Positions 36,061 to 43,815 of a DNA stretch of 64,000 bases are shown piece by piece. A program made the translations under genes and the position numbers. Every line of letters begins with the position of its first letter. Positions within the stretch are counted from its first letter, which is position 1. Source of the DNA: an uncultured Desulfobacteraceae bacterium (GTDB taxonomy: Bacteria > Desulfobacterota > Desulfobacteria > Desulfobacterales > UBA5852). The DNA is taken from NCBI GenBank assembly GCA_913060875.1, contig CAJXSL010000005.1, forward strand, positions 124,001 to 188,000, read 5' to 3'. Below the pieces are notes generated by a model. That model saw only the letters and a program-made list of their open reading frames with translations, had not been told where the DNA came from and ran no database searches.

Positions 36061-36959
36061 TCGGGTTGGCCCCCGGCGGCCTGCGGATGGATCAGGCCGC
36101 TCAGCTTTTCGAGAGCCCGGACCAACCGCGGTGAGGCCCTGTCAAAAATATCGGAATTCACCACATGGATGCGGTTGCGGCGAACGGCGGGGATGTCCGG
36201 CCACTGGGCCCACTCCTGCTTGATGGTTTCGAACTGGGCCCCGCGGGCCATCGACGTGATGACAATGATATCCGGTGCAAGGGCAATGACCTGTTCGCGG
36301 CTGAAGCGGGGATAGGGCACCGGACCAGCCGTGACATTGGTACCCCCGGCGGTAACAATTAACTCATCGATGATCGTATTGGACCCTACAGAGACGATGG
36401 GAGAAATACCGATCTGGAAAAACACCTTGGGGCGGTCAGCCGTGACCGTGGTCTTGTCGCGTACCGCCTGGATGCGCCGCCGGAGTTCTGCGACCAGCAC
36501 CCTGGCCTCTGACTCGGCCTCCAACAGAACAGCGACTTCGGAGATGGTGCCGACAACGGTTTCCAAATTCATGGGGTTGACAGCATAGACCGGTATTCCG
36601 AAGGTTTCCAGCCGGCCCACCACTGACTTGGGGTTGCCGTCCTTGACAGCGATGCAGAGGTCCGGCGCCAGGGCAACGATACGCTCGAGGTCCAGATGGA
36701 TGTAGGATCCGACTTTCGCAAGGGATTGAGCGTCCAGGGGAAAATCACTGAAACGGGTGACGCCCACCAGGCGGCCCCCCCGGTCAAGTGCGTAAACGAT
36801 TTCGGTTATACTGGGCGCCAGGGCCACCACGCGTTGCGGATGGGGCGGCACAACGACCCGCCGCCCAAGCTGGTCCACAACATCGGCGTGGGACCACCCC
36901 GGCTGCCAAAGCGCCAGCAGGACAGGCAGTACATAACGGACAAATGAAGAAAACGGCAT
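36057..36959 (-). CDS. btuF: Cobalamin-binding protein BtuF
   Basis: 300-aa periplasmic binding protein of the helical-backbone class. The signal peptide MPFSSFVRYVLPVLLAL starts at ATG 36959; the longer frame from 37100 would run into the riboswitch and is rejected. PQRVVALAPSITEIVYALD and LERIVALAPDLCIAV are family motifs for the first lobe; a second lobe follows with IIVITSMARGAQ. It heads the btuFCD unit under riboswitch 2. It resembles the binding domain of the btuF-cbiZ fusion, so the locus has two B12-binding proteins. Confidence 0.9.
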   Translation of the reverse strand: MPFSSFVRYVLPVLLALWQPGWSHADVVDQLGRRVVVPPHPQRVVALAPSITEIVYALDRGGRLVGVTRFSDFPLDAQSLAKVGSYIHLDLERIVALAPDLCIAVKDGNPKSVVGRLETFGIPVYAVNPMNLETVVGTISEVAVLLEAESEARVLVAELRRRIQAVRDKTTVTADRPKVFFQIGISPIVSVGSNTIIDELIVTAGGTNVTAGPVPYPRFSREQVIALAPDIIVITSMARGAQFETIKQEWAQWPDIPAVRRNRIHVVNSDIFDRASPRLVRALEKLSGLIHPQAAGGQPE

Positions 36960-36987
36960 AAAAAACAGGTCCGACCAAGCGTCGACC
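36960..36987 (-). terminator. Terminator-like hairpin of riboswitch 2
   Basis: Minus strand GGTCGAC pairs with GTCGGACC (one bulge), loop GCTTG, followed by CTGTTTTTT directly before the btuF ATG. The hairpin also covers the GGACC that would act as ribosome site, so it could control either transcription or translation. Confidence 0.5.
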
Positions 36988-37056
36988 CGGGGATGTCCCT
37001 TGTCATCCTCAGGAACAGGATACCATTCAAGATCCTCGGTCACGGTATCAATGCCC

Positions 37057-37236
37057 AGGCAGGTCTTCTGACTTCCCGTCCTTTCCGGCGGCCTTCCCAT
37101 CCCCCAACCATCGGAACAGTGGCCGATCGATGCCGGAACAATCCCTGTCCAATCGAACAGGCCGGGTCACAGCGGCGGGCCCGTCCCCGATTCCCACGGG
37201 GTTCCCTTTTCGGTATGTGTAAGCGCACCTGAGCAT
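37057..37236 (-). ncRNA. Cobalamin riboswitch 2
   Basis: Minus strand carries AGGTGCGC, GGGAACCCCGTGGGAATCGGGG, GACGGGCCCGCCGCTGTGAC and, at the 3' end, the B12 box AGTCAGAAGACCTGCC (about 37059-37075). Upstream of btuFCD. Confidence 0.93.
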
Positions 37237-37249
37237 CTTTTTGCATCCC

Positions 37250-37278
37250 TTTTATTCGAGCATTTTTTAAGCGGTCAA
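37250..37278 (-). promoter_or_regulatory. Sigma-70-like promoter of riboswitch 2
   Basis: Minus strand TTGACC (37278-37273), 17-nt spacer, ATAAAA (37255-37250). Transcription would start near 37243, a few bases before the riboswitch. Confidence 0.6.
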
Positions 37279-37346
37279 GAAAAAATTTAATCAACTGCGC
37301 GGAAGAACCATAATTATGGCATTGTCCTATGGGATAAAGCCAAAGC

Positions 37347-37411
37347 GTGCCGGGTGCTGACAGGCACATCCCGGCGCCTCCCGGCCCTTGCGGATACCGG
37401 GCACCCGGCAC
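37347..37411 (-). terminator. Long inverted repeat after the 98-aa gene
   Basis: GTGCCGGGTGC (37347-37357) and GCACCCGGCAC (37401-37411) flank 43 bp that contain further GC-rich pairing. It begins 20 bp beyond the stop of the repeat protein, so it may end that transcript. No T-run. Confidence 0.4.
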
Positions 37412-37431
37412 ACTTCGACTGCGCAGGCAGG

Positions 37432-37728
37432 TTAGTGTGCGATTTCGCTCAGGGCATATTCCGGCGCAGCGATCTTGCCGTCCGGATGGGCGTCCGTCCG
37501 GTAGAAAAGGCAATCCTTGCCGATTTCGTAATCCGGCAGCGAACTGCTGCCCAGGGGATGGCCATCACACCGGTAGATCTTCCCGTCGGTCCCCAGCTTG
37601 TAGTCGGCTTTTTCCGACCACCCCCGGGGATGGGTGGCGGTGGGGTAGAGTTTGCCCTCGTAGAGAAGATAATCCGGCTCCGTGGATCGCCCCAGATGGT
37701 GAGACGGCGTTCTGAAAATCTTGTACAT
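37432..37728 (-). CDS. 98-aa tandem-repeat protein under a cobalamin riboswitch
   Basis: No known family recognised. The protein consists of three to four copies of a unit of about 24 residues with the pattern [PA]DYxL..DGKxY...xHPxG: PDYLLYEGKLYPTATHPRG, ADYKLGTDGKIYRCDGHPLG, PDYEIGKDCLFYRTDAHPDG, with a partial unit at each end. No signal peptide or membrane segment. GGAGGAGG eight bases before ATG 37728 fixes the start; the longer frame from 37887 runs through a terminator. A riboswitch, a strong intrinsic terminator and a promoter lie upstream, so expression should rise when B12 is scarce. Regularly spaced Tyr, His and Asp could bind a metal or corrinoid, but that is speculation. Confidence 0.75.
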   Translation of the reverse strand: MYKIFRTPSHHLGRSTEPDYLLYEGKLYPTATHPRGWSEKADYKLGTDGKIYRCDGHPLGSSSLPDYEIGKDCLFYRTDAHPDGKIAAPEYALSEIAH

Positions 37729-37870
37729 CTGCCCTCCTCCTTCGTGATGGTTGCCGACATCGGCCGCTGACGGAAGAGGTTGTTGAGGGATCGGCAACCG
37801 GGGAAGGTCAACCCCTGCCAGGACCTCCCTCCCCGGTTCCGAATCGGGTGCGGCATTAACCGGTATCCCA

Positions 37871-37908
37871 CAAAAAAAGCCCTTCAAACCTCATCGGTTT
37901 GAAGGGCT
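37871..37908 (-). terminator. Intrinsic terminator of riboswitch 3
   Basis: Minus strand AGCCCTTCAAACC pairs perfectly (13 bp) with GGTTTGAAGGGCT around a 5-nt loop, followed by TTTTTTT. It stands between riboswitch 3 and the 98-aa gene, the clearest expression platform of the three. Confidence 0.85.
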
Positions 37909-38014
37909 GCACCCAGCTTCCTTGACCCTCTTCAATCGTATCGATGGGGTCACTCCGGTTCCGGAGCATTAATCGCCGATACGATTGTCAACCGTCTTCC
38001 CGCGGTATTGTTCA

Positions 38015-38175
38015 AGGCAGGTCTTCTGACTCCCGGATCACCCTACTCTCTGCACCTTCCCATTCGATTCCGTTCGAACAGTGGCGTATCAACAGATTTC
38101 GTCACCGGTTACAGCGGCGGGACCGTTCCCGAATTTCACGGGATTCCCTATTGAGCCTTATGGCACCTTGTGTCT
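38015..38175 (-). ncRNA. Cobalamin riboswitch 3
   Basis: Minus strand has AAGGTGCC, GGGAATCCCGTGAAATTCGG, GAACGGTCCCGCCGCTGTAA and the 3' B12 box GAGTCAGAAGACCTGCC. Very like riboswitch 1 in its variable stem (CTACTCTC motif shared), suggesting duplication. Confidence 0.93.
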
Positions 38176-38178
38176 GAA

Positions 38179-38208
38179 TATTTAGGGGAAGGCGGTTGAA
38201 AAAGTCAA
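38179..38208 (-). promoter_or_regulatory. Sigma-70-like promoter of riboswitch 3
   Basis: Minus strand TTGACT (38208-38203), 18-nt spacer, TAAATA (38184-38179), directly upstream of the riboswitch. Confidence 0.5.
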
Positions 38209-38269
38209 GCACAAAAATGGCAAGACCGCATCCGGTGGTCCTCGATCTCAGGATAGCCGTGGTCGAAAG

Positions 38270-40156
38270 TCACCTGTTCTTCTGTTCAGGGAGAATTTTT
38301 ACCACCACCAGGGTCATGTCATCCTCAGGCTTGGCTCCCCCGATAAACTGATGGACGGCATCGAATACCGCATCGATGATCGCCTGGGCACTTTCATCAT
38401 GATGAGCGCGCACAATCGCCTGAAGGTTGTCTTTCCCATACATGCGACCATGTTCATCAAAGGCTTCCCAGATGCCGTCAGTACCGATCAGAAGGATATC
38501 GCCAATTTGAATGTCTTCTCTCTGTTCGGGGGTGTAGCGATAATCGATGTCGACCCCCAGAGCCAATCCGGCGCCAGCCAGGTCTTCGAATCGATCCCGT
38601 TGGCGTCGATAAATGAGGGCGGGGTCATGTCCCGCCCGCAACCACCGGATCCGACGCTCCGCGGGATGAACGGCCAGGTAAAACAGCGTTACAAAACGCC
38701 CGGATTCCCCAACGTCCATTGCGATGTTGCGGTTTAAACTGGTCACCTGCCCCCCGATGTCGTCCAGCTCGCAATAACATTGACGCAGGCTGGCCCGCAC
38801 CGAGCTCATCAACAGGGCGGCGGATATGCCGTGACCGGAAACGTCGCCCACCACGATGTGCAGCGCATCGTCGGCGTGAAGATAATCGAAATAGTCGCCA
38901 CCGGTCTCTTCGCAATAGATGCTGCGGCCGGCGATGTCCAGCCCATCCATCCGGGGGGTCTTGTCCGGCAGGAGGTTCTGCTGCACTTCCTTGGCCAGTT
39001 CCAGGGACTGCCGCAGATGGACCCGCTCCTTGAGCTGGGCGGCCATCGTATTGAAGCTGTGGGTCAATTGACCGATTTCATCCCCGGTCCGCTCGGGCAG
39101 GGCCAGGTCGAATTCGCCGCGGGCAATATCGCCGGCGGCCGCCGACAGCCTGTTGACCGAGCGGGCCACCTGTCCTGAAACCCTGCGTATCAGCAGCAGA
39201 ATGATGATCACGAAACCGCCCAGAGTCAGGAAATAATAATTCCGGAAGCGAACAATGGGCTGCAGGATCTGATCCCCGGGGGCAATCACCACGATGTACC
39301 AGGGGGCTTCTTCGAGTCGGTGGAAACCGCTGATCTCCCGGGGCGGATGTCCTGGCCCCCGCAGGGTTCCCGAATCCTTTTCGAGCAGTGCCGCCAGGGT
39401 TTCCAATTCGACGGCATCGCCTGTTTCCCCGATCTGTTTGCGCTCCGTATCCGTTGTGCTGACGAAAATATGGCCGATACCGTCGATCAGAAAGGTCTTC
39501 TGGCTACTCCACCACTTGTTGTAGGGCATATCCTGGAGAAGATAATCAAAATCCAGGACCACTTCGATTTCCACATCGGCGTCGGCGTCATCACTGACGG
39601 CCCTGGTGAAAAGTGACACCGTACGATTGTCGCTGTCCGGGTTGTAGCGTGGTTCGGTGACGGTGAATACGCGATTGCGGCCCATGGATCCCGGCATCCG
39701 GGACATCATCGGGCTCCTGCCCATGTGGTCGTTGGCCCGGGAGGCCGAACGACCAGATCCTAAGCCAGAAGGAAGGCGTTGGCCATTGAGATAGACGGCC
39801 AAGACGCCCTCGCTGTTTTCGAATTTCTTGAGGATGTCCAGCCGCATGGACATGGCGTGTCGGTGCTCTTCCACCAACTTAAGATAGAGGTTCACCCATT
39901 CCTTGGGTCGGGCCAGTCGCATGTCAACGTGGTGGGCGACCCGCTGCAGCTTGAGGACGGCCGCCTCCTCCCACTGGGTGAGAATGGCATTGCGGGCGTA
40001 CACGAAACCGGCAGCCCCCATGACGCACATCAGCAGGGCCACGGGCGCCAGCATGTAGACGACGAATCGCTGCTGTAATGTCCTGATCTTCAGCATCGTT
40101 ATCCGGCGGGGTTTCGGTTGAGAAGTCAAGGGATGCCTGGCGGCAATCCGATCCAT
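38270..40156 (-). CDS. Membrane sensor with HAMP and SpoIIE/PP2C phosphatase domains
   Basis: 628 aa. Membrane helix 1 at about 30-53, a large periplasmic sensor region (dCache-like, residues about 55-300), helix 2 about 305-323, HAMP (SVNRLSAAAGDIARGEFDL), then SpoIIE phosphatase with metal-binding EETGGDYFDY, VVGDVSGHG and GTDGIWEAFD. Such enzymes dephosphorylate anti-anti-sigma (STAS) proteins. The ATG at 40156 shares its A with the stop of the preceding copper-operon gene; an internal ATG at 40096 is an alternative. The periplasmic part contains a Met/Arg/Ser-rich stretch (MGRSPMMSRMPGSMGR) that could bind copper or silver; inference. Confidence 0.88.
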   Translation of the reverse strand: MDRIAARHPLTSQPKPRRITMLKIRTLQQRFVVYMLAPVALLMCVMGAAGFVYARNAILTQWEEAAVLKLQRVAHHVDMRLARPKEWVNLYLKLVEEHRHAMSMRLDILKKFENSEGVLAVYLNGQRLPSGLGSGRSASRANDHMGRSPMMSRMPGSMGRNRVFTVTEPRYNPDSDNRTVSLFTRAVSDDADADVEIEVVLDFDYLLQDMPYNKWWSSQKTFLIDGIGHIFVSTTDTERKQIGETGDAVELETLAALLEKDSGTLRGPGHPPREISGFHRLEEAPWYIVVIAPGDQILQPIVRFRNYYFLTLGGFVIIILLLIRRVSGQVARSVNRLSAAAGDIARGEFDLALPERTGDEIGQLTHSFNTMAAQLKERVHLRQSLELAKEVQQNLLPDKTPRMDGLDIAGRSIYCEETGGDYFDYLHADDALHIVVGDVSGHGISAALLMSSVRASLRQCYCELDDIGGQVTSLNRNIAMDVGESGRFVTLFYLAVHPAERRIRWLRAGHDPALIYRRQRDRFEDLAGAGLALGVDIDYRYTPEQREDIQIGDILLIGTDGIWEAFDEHGRMYGKDNLQAIVRAHHDESAQAIIDAVFDAVHQFIGGAKPEDDMTLVVVKILPEQKNR

Positions 40157-40632
40157 TATTGATGCGAATACCAGAACTTGTAAAGAGGCTTTTTGCCGTC
40201 GACTTTGGCCAGACAGATAACCCCGTACTTACCGGCCTCCTCGAAAGTGACATTGGCGGCATAAATGCCGCTGTAGTCTTTCAAGTCGACGACGGTTTCT
40301 TTCTTGGAAGGACTGATCACCTTGATGCGTCCCACCGCCTCCTTGATCTGCTCACCGCTGTCGGCATTCATGAATTTCACCATGATATGATGGGTGGCAC
40401 CATCGGAGTCCTTCATGTTCATGCTCGCAAGGCTCATGACCTGGAATTCGGCTTTGACGCCCTCCATGGTCATGTGGTGTTTGAATTCGCCTTCCATTTT
40501 CTGATGATCCATGGACTTATCCCCATGGCCGCTCCCGGCCAGTGTGATCCCGGCGAAAACCGGGATGGAAATCGCCAGGATGCCCCACATCAGCCCCTTT
40601 TTAACTGATTTGACTGTCAATCCGGTAATCAT
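40156..40632 (-). CDS. Small exported protein of the copper-efflux operon
   Basis: 158 aa. A hydrophobic N-terminal segment (GLMWGILAISIPVFAGITLAG) acts as signal or anchor; then a His/Met-rich stretch (SGHGDKSMDHQKMEGEFKHHM) that is likely to bind metal, and a beta-rich domain ending in WYSHQ. AAGGAGGGG precedes ATG 40632. Not CusF by motif, but size, location between the RND pump and the phosphatase, and Met/His content suggest a periplasmic metal-handling protein. No named family recognised. Confidence 0.7.
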   Translation of the reverse strand: MITGLTVKSVKKGLMWGILAISIPVFAGITLAGSGHGDKSMDHQKMEGEFKHHMTMEGVKAEFQVMSLASMNMKDSDGATHHIMVKFMNADSGEQIKEAVGRIKVISPSKKETVVDLKDYSGIYAANVTFEEAGKYGVICLAKVDGKKPLYKFWYSHQ

Positions 40633-40697
40633 TTTTCCCCTCCTTAATTCCGCTATATTCGGCTTCATTAAAGATATTTGCGAGAAGCCCTTTCGTT

Positions 40698-43600
40698 TTA
40701 TTTCAGCTTCCAACCTTTCCAAAGTCCGTAAATAGCCGGCACGACGACCAGTGTCAGGATGGTGGCACTGACCATGCCCCCCACCATGGGCGCGGCAATG
40801 CGCTTCATGACCTCCGACCCCGTCCCCTCGCTCCACATGATGGGCAGCAAGCCAGCCATGGTCGAAATGACGGTCATCAATTTAGGACGCACCCGCATCA
40901 CAGCGCCTTCGACGATGGCTTCCCGGAGGTGCTGCCGGCTGAAAGCCGCACCGGCCTTTTTCTTTATCCTGTCGTAGGCGATATCGAGGTAGATCAGCAT
41001 GACCACACCGGTTTCAGCCGCCACCCCGGCCAGGGCAATGAATCCGACCCCCACGGCCACACTCATGTTGTAGTCCAGCAGGTACATCAACCAGATTCCC
41101 CCGGTGAGGGCGAAAGGTACGCTCAGCATGACGATGAGGCTTTCGGCAATATTCCTGAAAGTGAAGTAAAGAAGCAGGAAGATGATGAACAGGGTCATGG
41201 GGACGACAAGCTGCAAACGCTTCTGCGCCCGGACCATGTACTCGTACTGCCCGCTCCAGACAAGGCTGTATCCAGGGGGCATCTTGATCTTGTTCCCGAC
41301 GGCTTCCTGGGCATTCTTGACGTAAGTACCCACGTCGATGCCCGCGATATCGATAAAGATCCACGCATTCTTGCGCGCATTTTCGCTCTTGATCGCTGGA
41401 GGCCCCTTGACGATGCTGATGTCGGCCACCTGCGTGATCGGGATCTGGGCCCCGCTGGGTGTCGGCACCAGGATGCGCTTCAGGTTCTCCAGAGAGTCCC
41501 GCAGTTCGGTGCCGTACCGCAGATTGACGGGGTAGCGCTCCAGCCCCTCCACGGTCTGGGTGATATTCATGCCGCCGATGGCGCTTATGATGATGTCCTG
41601 GACGTCGCCCACCGTCAGGCCATAGCGGGCCGCCTCCTCCCGGCGGATACGGTAGTCCAGAAAATTGCCGCCGGTCACCCTTTCCGAGTAGGCGCTCAGG
41701 GTACCGTCCACGTCGCGTAAAATCGCCTCGATTTGTTCGCCGAGGTCACTCAATACCTGCAGGTTCTCACCCATCAGTTTGATGCCCACCGGGGTCTTTA
41801 TACCGGTGGAAAGCATGTCGATGCGGGCCTTGATGGGCATGGTCCAGGCGTTGGTCAGCCCGGGGAATTGGATGGCCTGGTCCAACGCTTGAATCAATTG
41901 GTCCATGGTCATGCCCGGACGCCACTCGGATTCGGGCTTCAATTGAATCGTGGTTTCGATCATGGACAGGGGGGCCGGGTCGGTAGCTGTTTCGGCACGG
42001 CCGATCTTGCCGAAGACGTGCTCGACCTCAGGGAAGGCGGCGATGATGCGGTCGGTCTGCTGCAAAAGTTCTTTGGCTTTGGTGACCGATATCCCCGGCA
42101 GGGTCGTGGGCATGTATAGCAGATCCCCTTCGCGCAAGGGCGGCATGAACTCGGAGCCGACACGGCTCAGCGGAAACCAGGTGGCCCCAACGATGATGGC
42201 GGCCAGCAACAGTACGATCACTTTGGCCTTCAGGACCAGCCGGATGATGGGGTTGTAGACCCAAATCAGAAAACGATTGACCGGGTTTTTCTTTTCGGGC
42301 CAGACGTTGCCGCGAATCAGATAGCCGGCCAGTACGGGCACGATGGTGACGGCCAGCATGGCGGCCCCCACCATCGCGTAAGTTTTCGTGAAGGCCAAGG
42401 GCCTGAACAATCGACCCTCCTGGGCTTCGAGCGTAAAAACCGGCAAAAAGCTGACAGCAATGATGAGCAGCGAAAAAAACAACGCCGGTCCCACTTCTTT
42501 GGCCGCATCGGTGACGAGTTCCCAGTGGGGTTTGCGGCCGCCCGAGATTTCGATGTGCTTGTGTGTGTTTTCGACCATCACGATGGCTTCGTCCACCATG
42601 GCACCGATGGCGATGGCAATGCCTCCCAGGCTCATGATATTGGCGTTCAGGCCCTGACGCTCCATGATGATGAAACTGATCAGTACGCCCACCGGCAAAG
42701 TAAAAACGACAACGAAGGCGCTGCGCAGGTGGAGTAGAAAGATAACGCAGACCACGGCCACGATCAGGCATTCTTCGACAAGGGTCCGCTTGAGGTTATC
42801 GATCGCCCTCAGGATCAGGCCGGAGCGGTCGTAGACCACTTTAGTCCGCACACCCTCGGGAAGACCGGACTGGATTTCCGCCAGTCGCTTTTCGACATTT
42901 CGAATGACCTCGAGGGCGTTTTCACCGTACCGCATGACCACGATCCCGCCCACGATTTCGCCGGTGCCGTTATAGTCGGCTATGCCGCGGCGAATTTCAG
43001 GGCCTATCCGCACCGTCGCAATATTGCGCAGAAGAATGGGCGTTCCCCGGCGGTCGGTGCCCAGGGAGATGTTGCGGATGTCTTCAACCCCCTCGATATA
43101 GCCGCGCCCACGGACCATGAATTCGGTTTCCCCCATTTCCACCAGGCGCCCGCCCACGTCACTGTTGCTGCGTTTGATGGCCATCCGGACCTTTTGCAGA
43201 GGGATATTGTAGGCCCGCAGCTTGTTGGGATCGACCATGATCTGGTACTGCTTCACAAAACCGCCGATGGAGGCCACTTCGGCCACGCCATCGACACTGG
43301 TCAACTCATAGCGCAGGAACCAATCCTGGATCGAACGCAGTTGCGACAAATCGTGTTTGTCGCTCTCGAGGGTGTAGGCATACACCCATCCCACCCCGGT
43401 AGCATCCGGCCCCAGGGTCGGATTGACACCGTCGGGCAGTCTTCCGGATACGAAGTTAAGGTATTCCAGAACGCGACTGCGGGCCCAGTACATATCGGTA
43501 CCATCTTCAAAAATGACATAGACAAATGACAAACCGAAGAAGGAAAAACCTCTCACCACGCTGGCATGGGGCACCGAGAGCATGGCCGTGGCAAGGGGAT

Positions 43601-43799
43601 AGGTCACCTGATCCTCGACCACCTGGGGCGCCTGCCCCGGGTACTCCGTCAGCACAATCACCTGGACGTCCGACAGATCGGGAATGGCATCCAGCGGGAT
43701 CTGGTACATGGCGTACAGGCCGCCCGCAATGGCAAAGGCAGTCGCCAGAATGACGAGAAATTTATTTTTCACCGACGCTTCAATGATTTTTTCGATCAT
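40698..43799 (-). CDS. cusA: CusA/CzcA-family heavy-metal RND efflux pump
   Basis: 1033-aa inner-membrane proton antiporter, the central unit of a Cu(I)/Ag(I) tripartite pump. Twelve helices in the RND layout; TM4 has the proton-relay Asp in GAMVDEAIVMVEN. Periplasmic AWTMPIKARIDMLSTGIKTP and VGIKLMGENL carry the Met residues at positions used by CusA for Cu(I)/Ag(I), which favours copper/silver over zinc/cobalt. ATG 43799 is chosen (GGGAC before it) over the frame start at 43847, which overlaps the adaptor gene. 16 bp after cusB. Confidence 0.92.
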   Translation of the reverse strand: MIEKIIEASVKNKFLVILATAFAIAGGLYAMYQIPLDAIPDLSDVQVIVLTEYPGQAPQVVEDQVTYPLATAMLSVPHASVVRGFSFFGLSFVYVIFEDGTDMYWARSRVLEYLNFVSGRLPDGVNPTLGPDATGVGWVYAYTLESDKHDLSQLRSIQDWFLRYELTSVDGVAEVASIGGFVKQYQIMVDPNKLRAYNIPLQKVRMAIKRSNSDVGGRLVEMGETEFMVRGRGYIEGVEDIRNISLGTDRRGTPILLRNIATVRIGPEIRRGIADYNGTGEIVGGIVVMRYGENALEVIRNVEKRLAEIQSGLPEGVRTKVVYDRSGLILRAIDNLKRTLVEECLIVAVVCVIFLLHLRSAFVVVFTLPVGVLISFIIMERQGLNANIMSLGGIAIAIGAMVDEAIVMVENTHKHIEISGGRKPHWELVTDAAKEVGPALFFSLLIIAVSFLPVFTLEAQEGRLFRPLAFTKTYAMVGAAMLAVTIVPVLAGYLIRGNVWPEKKNPVNRFLIWVYNPIIRLVLKAKVIVLLLAAIIVGATWFPLSRVGSEFMPPLREGDLLYMPTTLPGISVTKAKELLQQTDRIIAAFPEVEHVFGKIGRAETATDPAPLSMIETTIQLKPESEWRPGMTMDQLIQALDQAIQFPGLTNAWTMPIKARIDMLSTGIKTPVGIKLMGENLQVLSDLGEQIEAILRDVDGTLSAYSERVTGGNFLDYRIRREEAARYGLTVGDVQDIIISAIGGMNITQTVEGLERYPVNLRYGTELRDSLENLKRILVPTPSGAQIPITQVADISIVKGPPAIKSENARKNAWIFIDIAGIDVGTYVKNAQEAVGNKIKMPPGYSLVWSGQYEYMVRAQKRLQLVVPMTLFIIFLLLYFTFRNIAESLIVMLSVPFALTGGIWLMYLLDYNMSVAVGVGFIALAGVAAETGVVMLIYLDIAYDRIKKKAGAAFSRQHLREAIVEGAVMRVRPKLMTVISTMAGLLPIMWSEGTGSEVMKRIAAPMVGGMVSATILTLVVVPAIYGLWKGWKLK

Positions 43800-43815
43800 C
43801 GTTCTGTCCCGTCTT

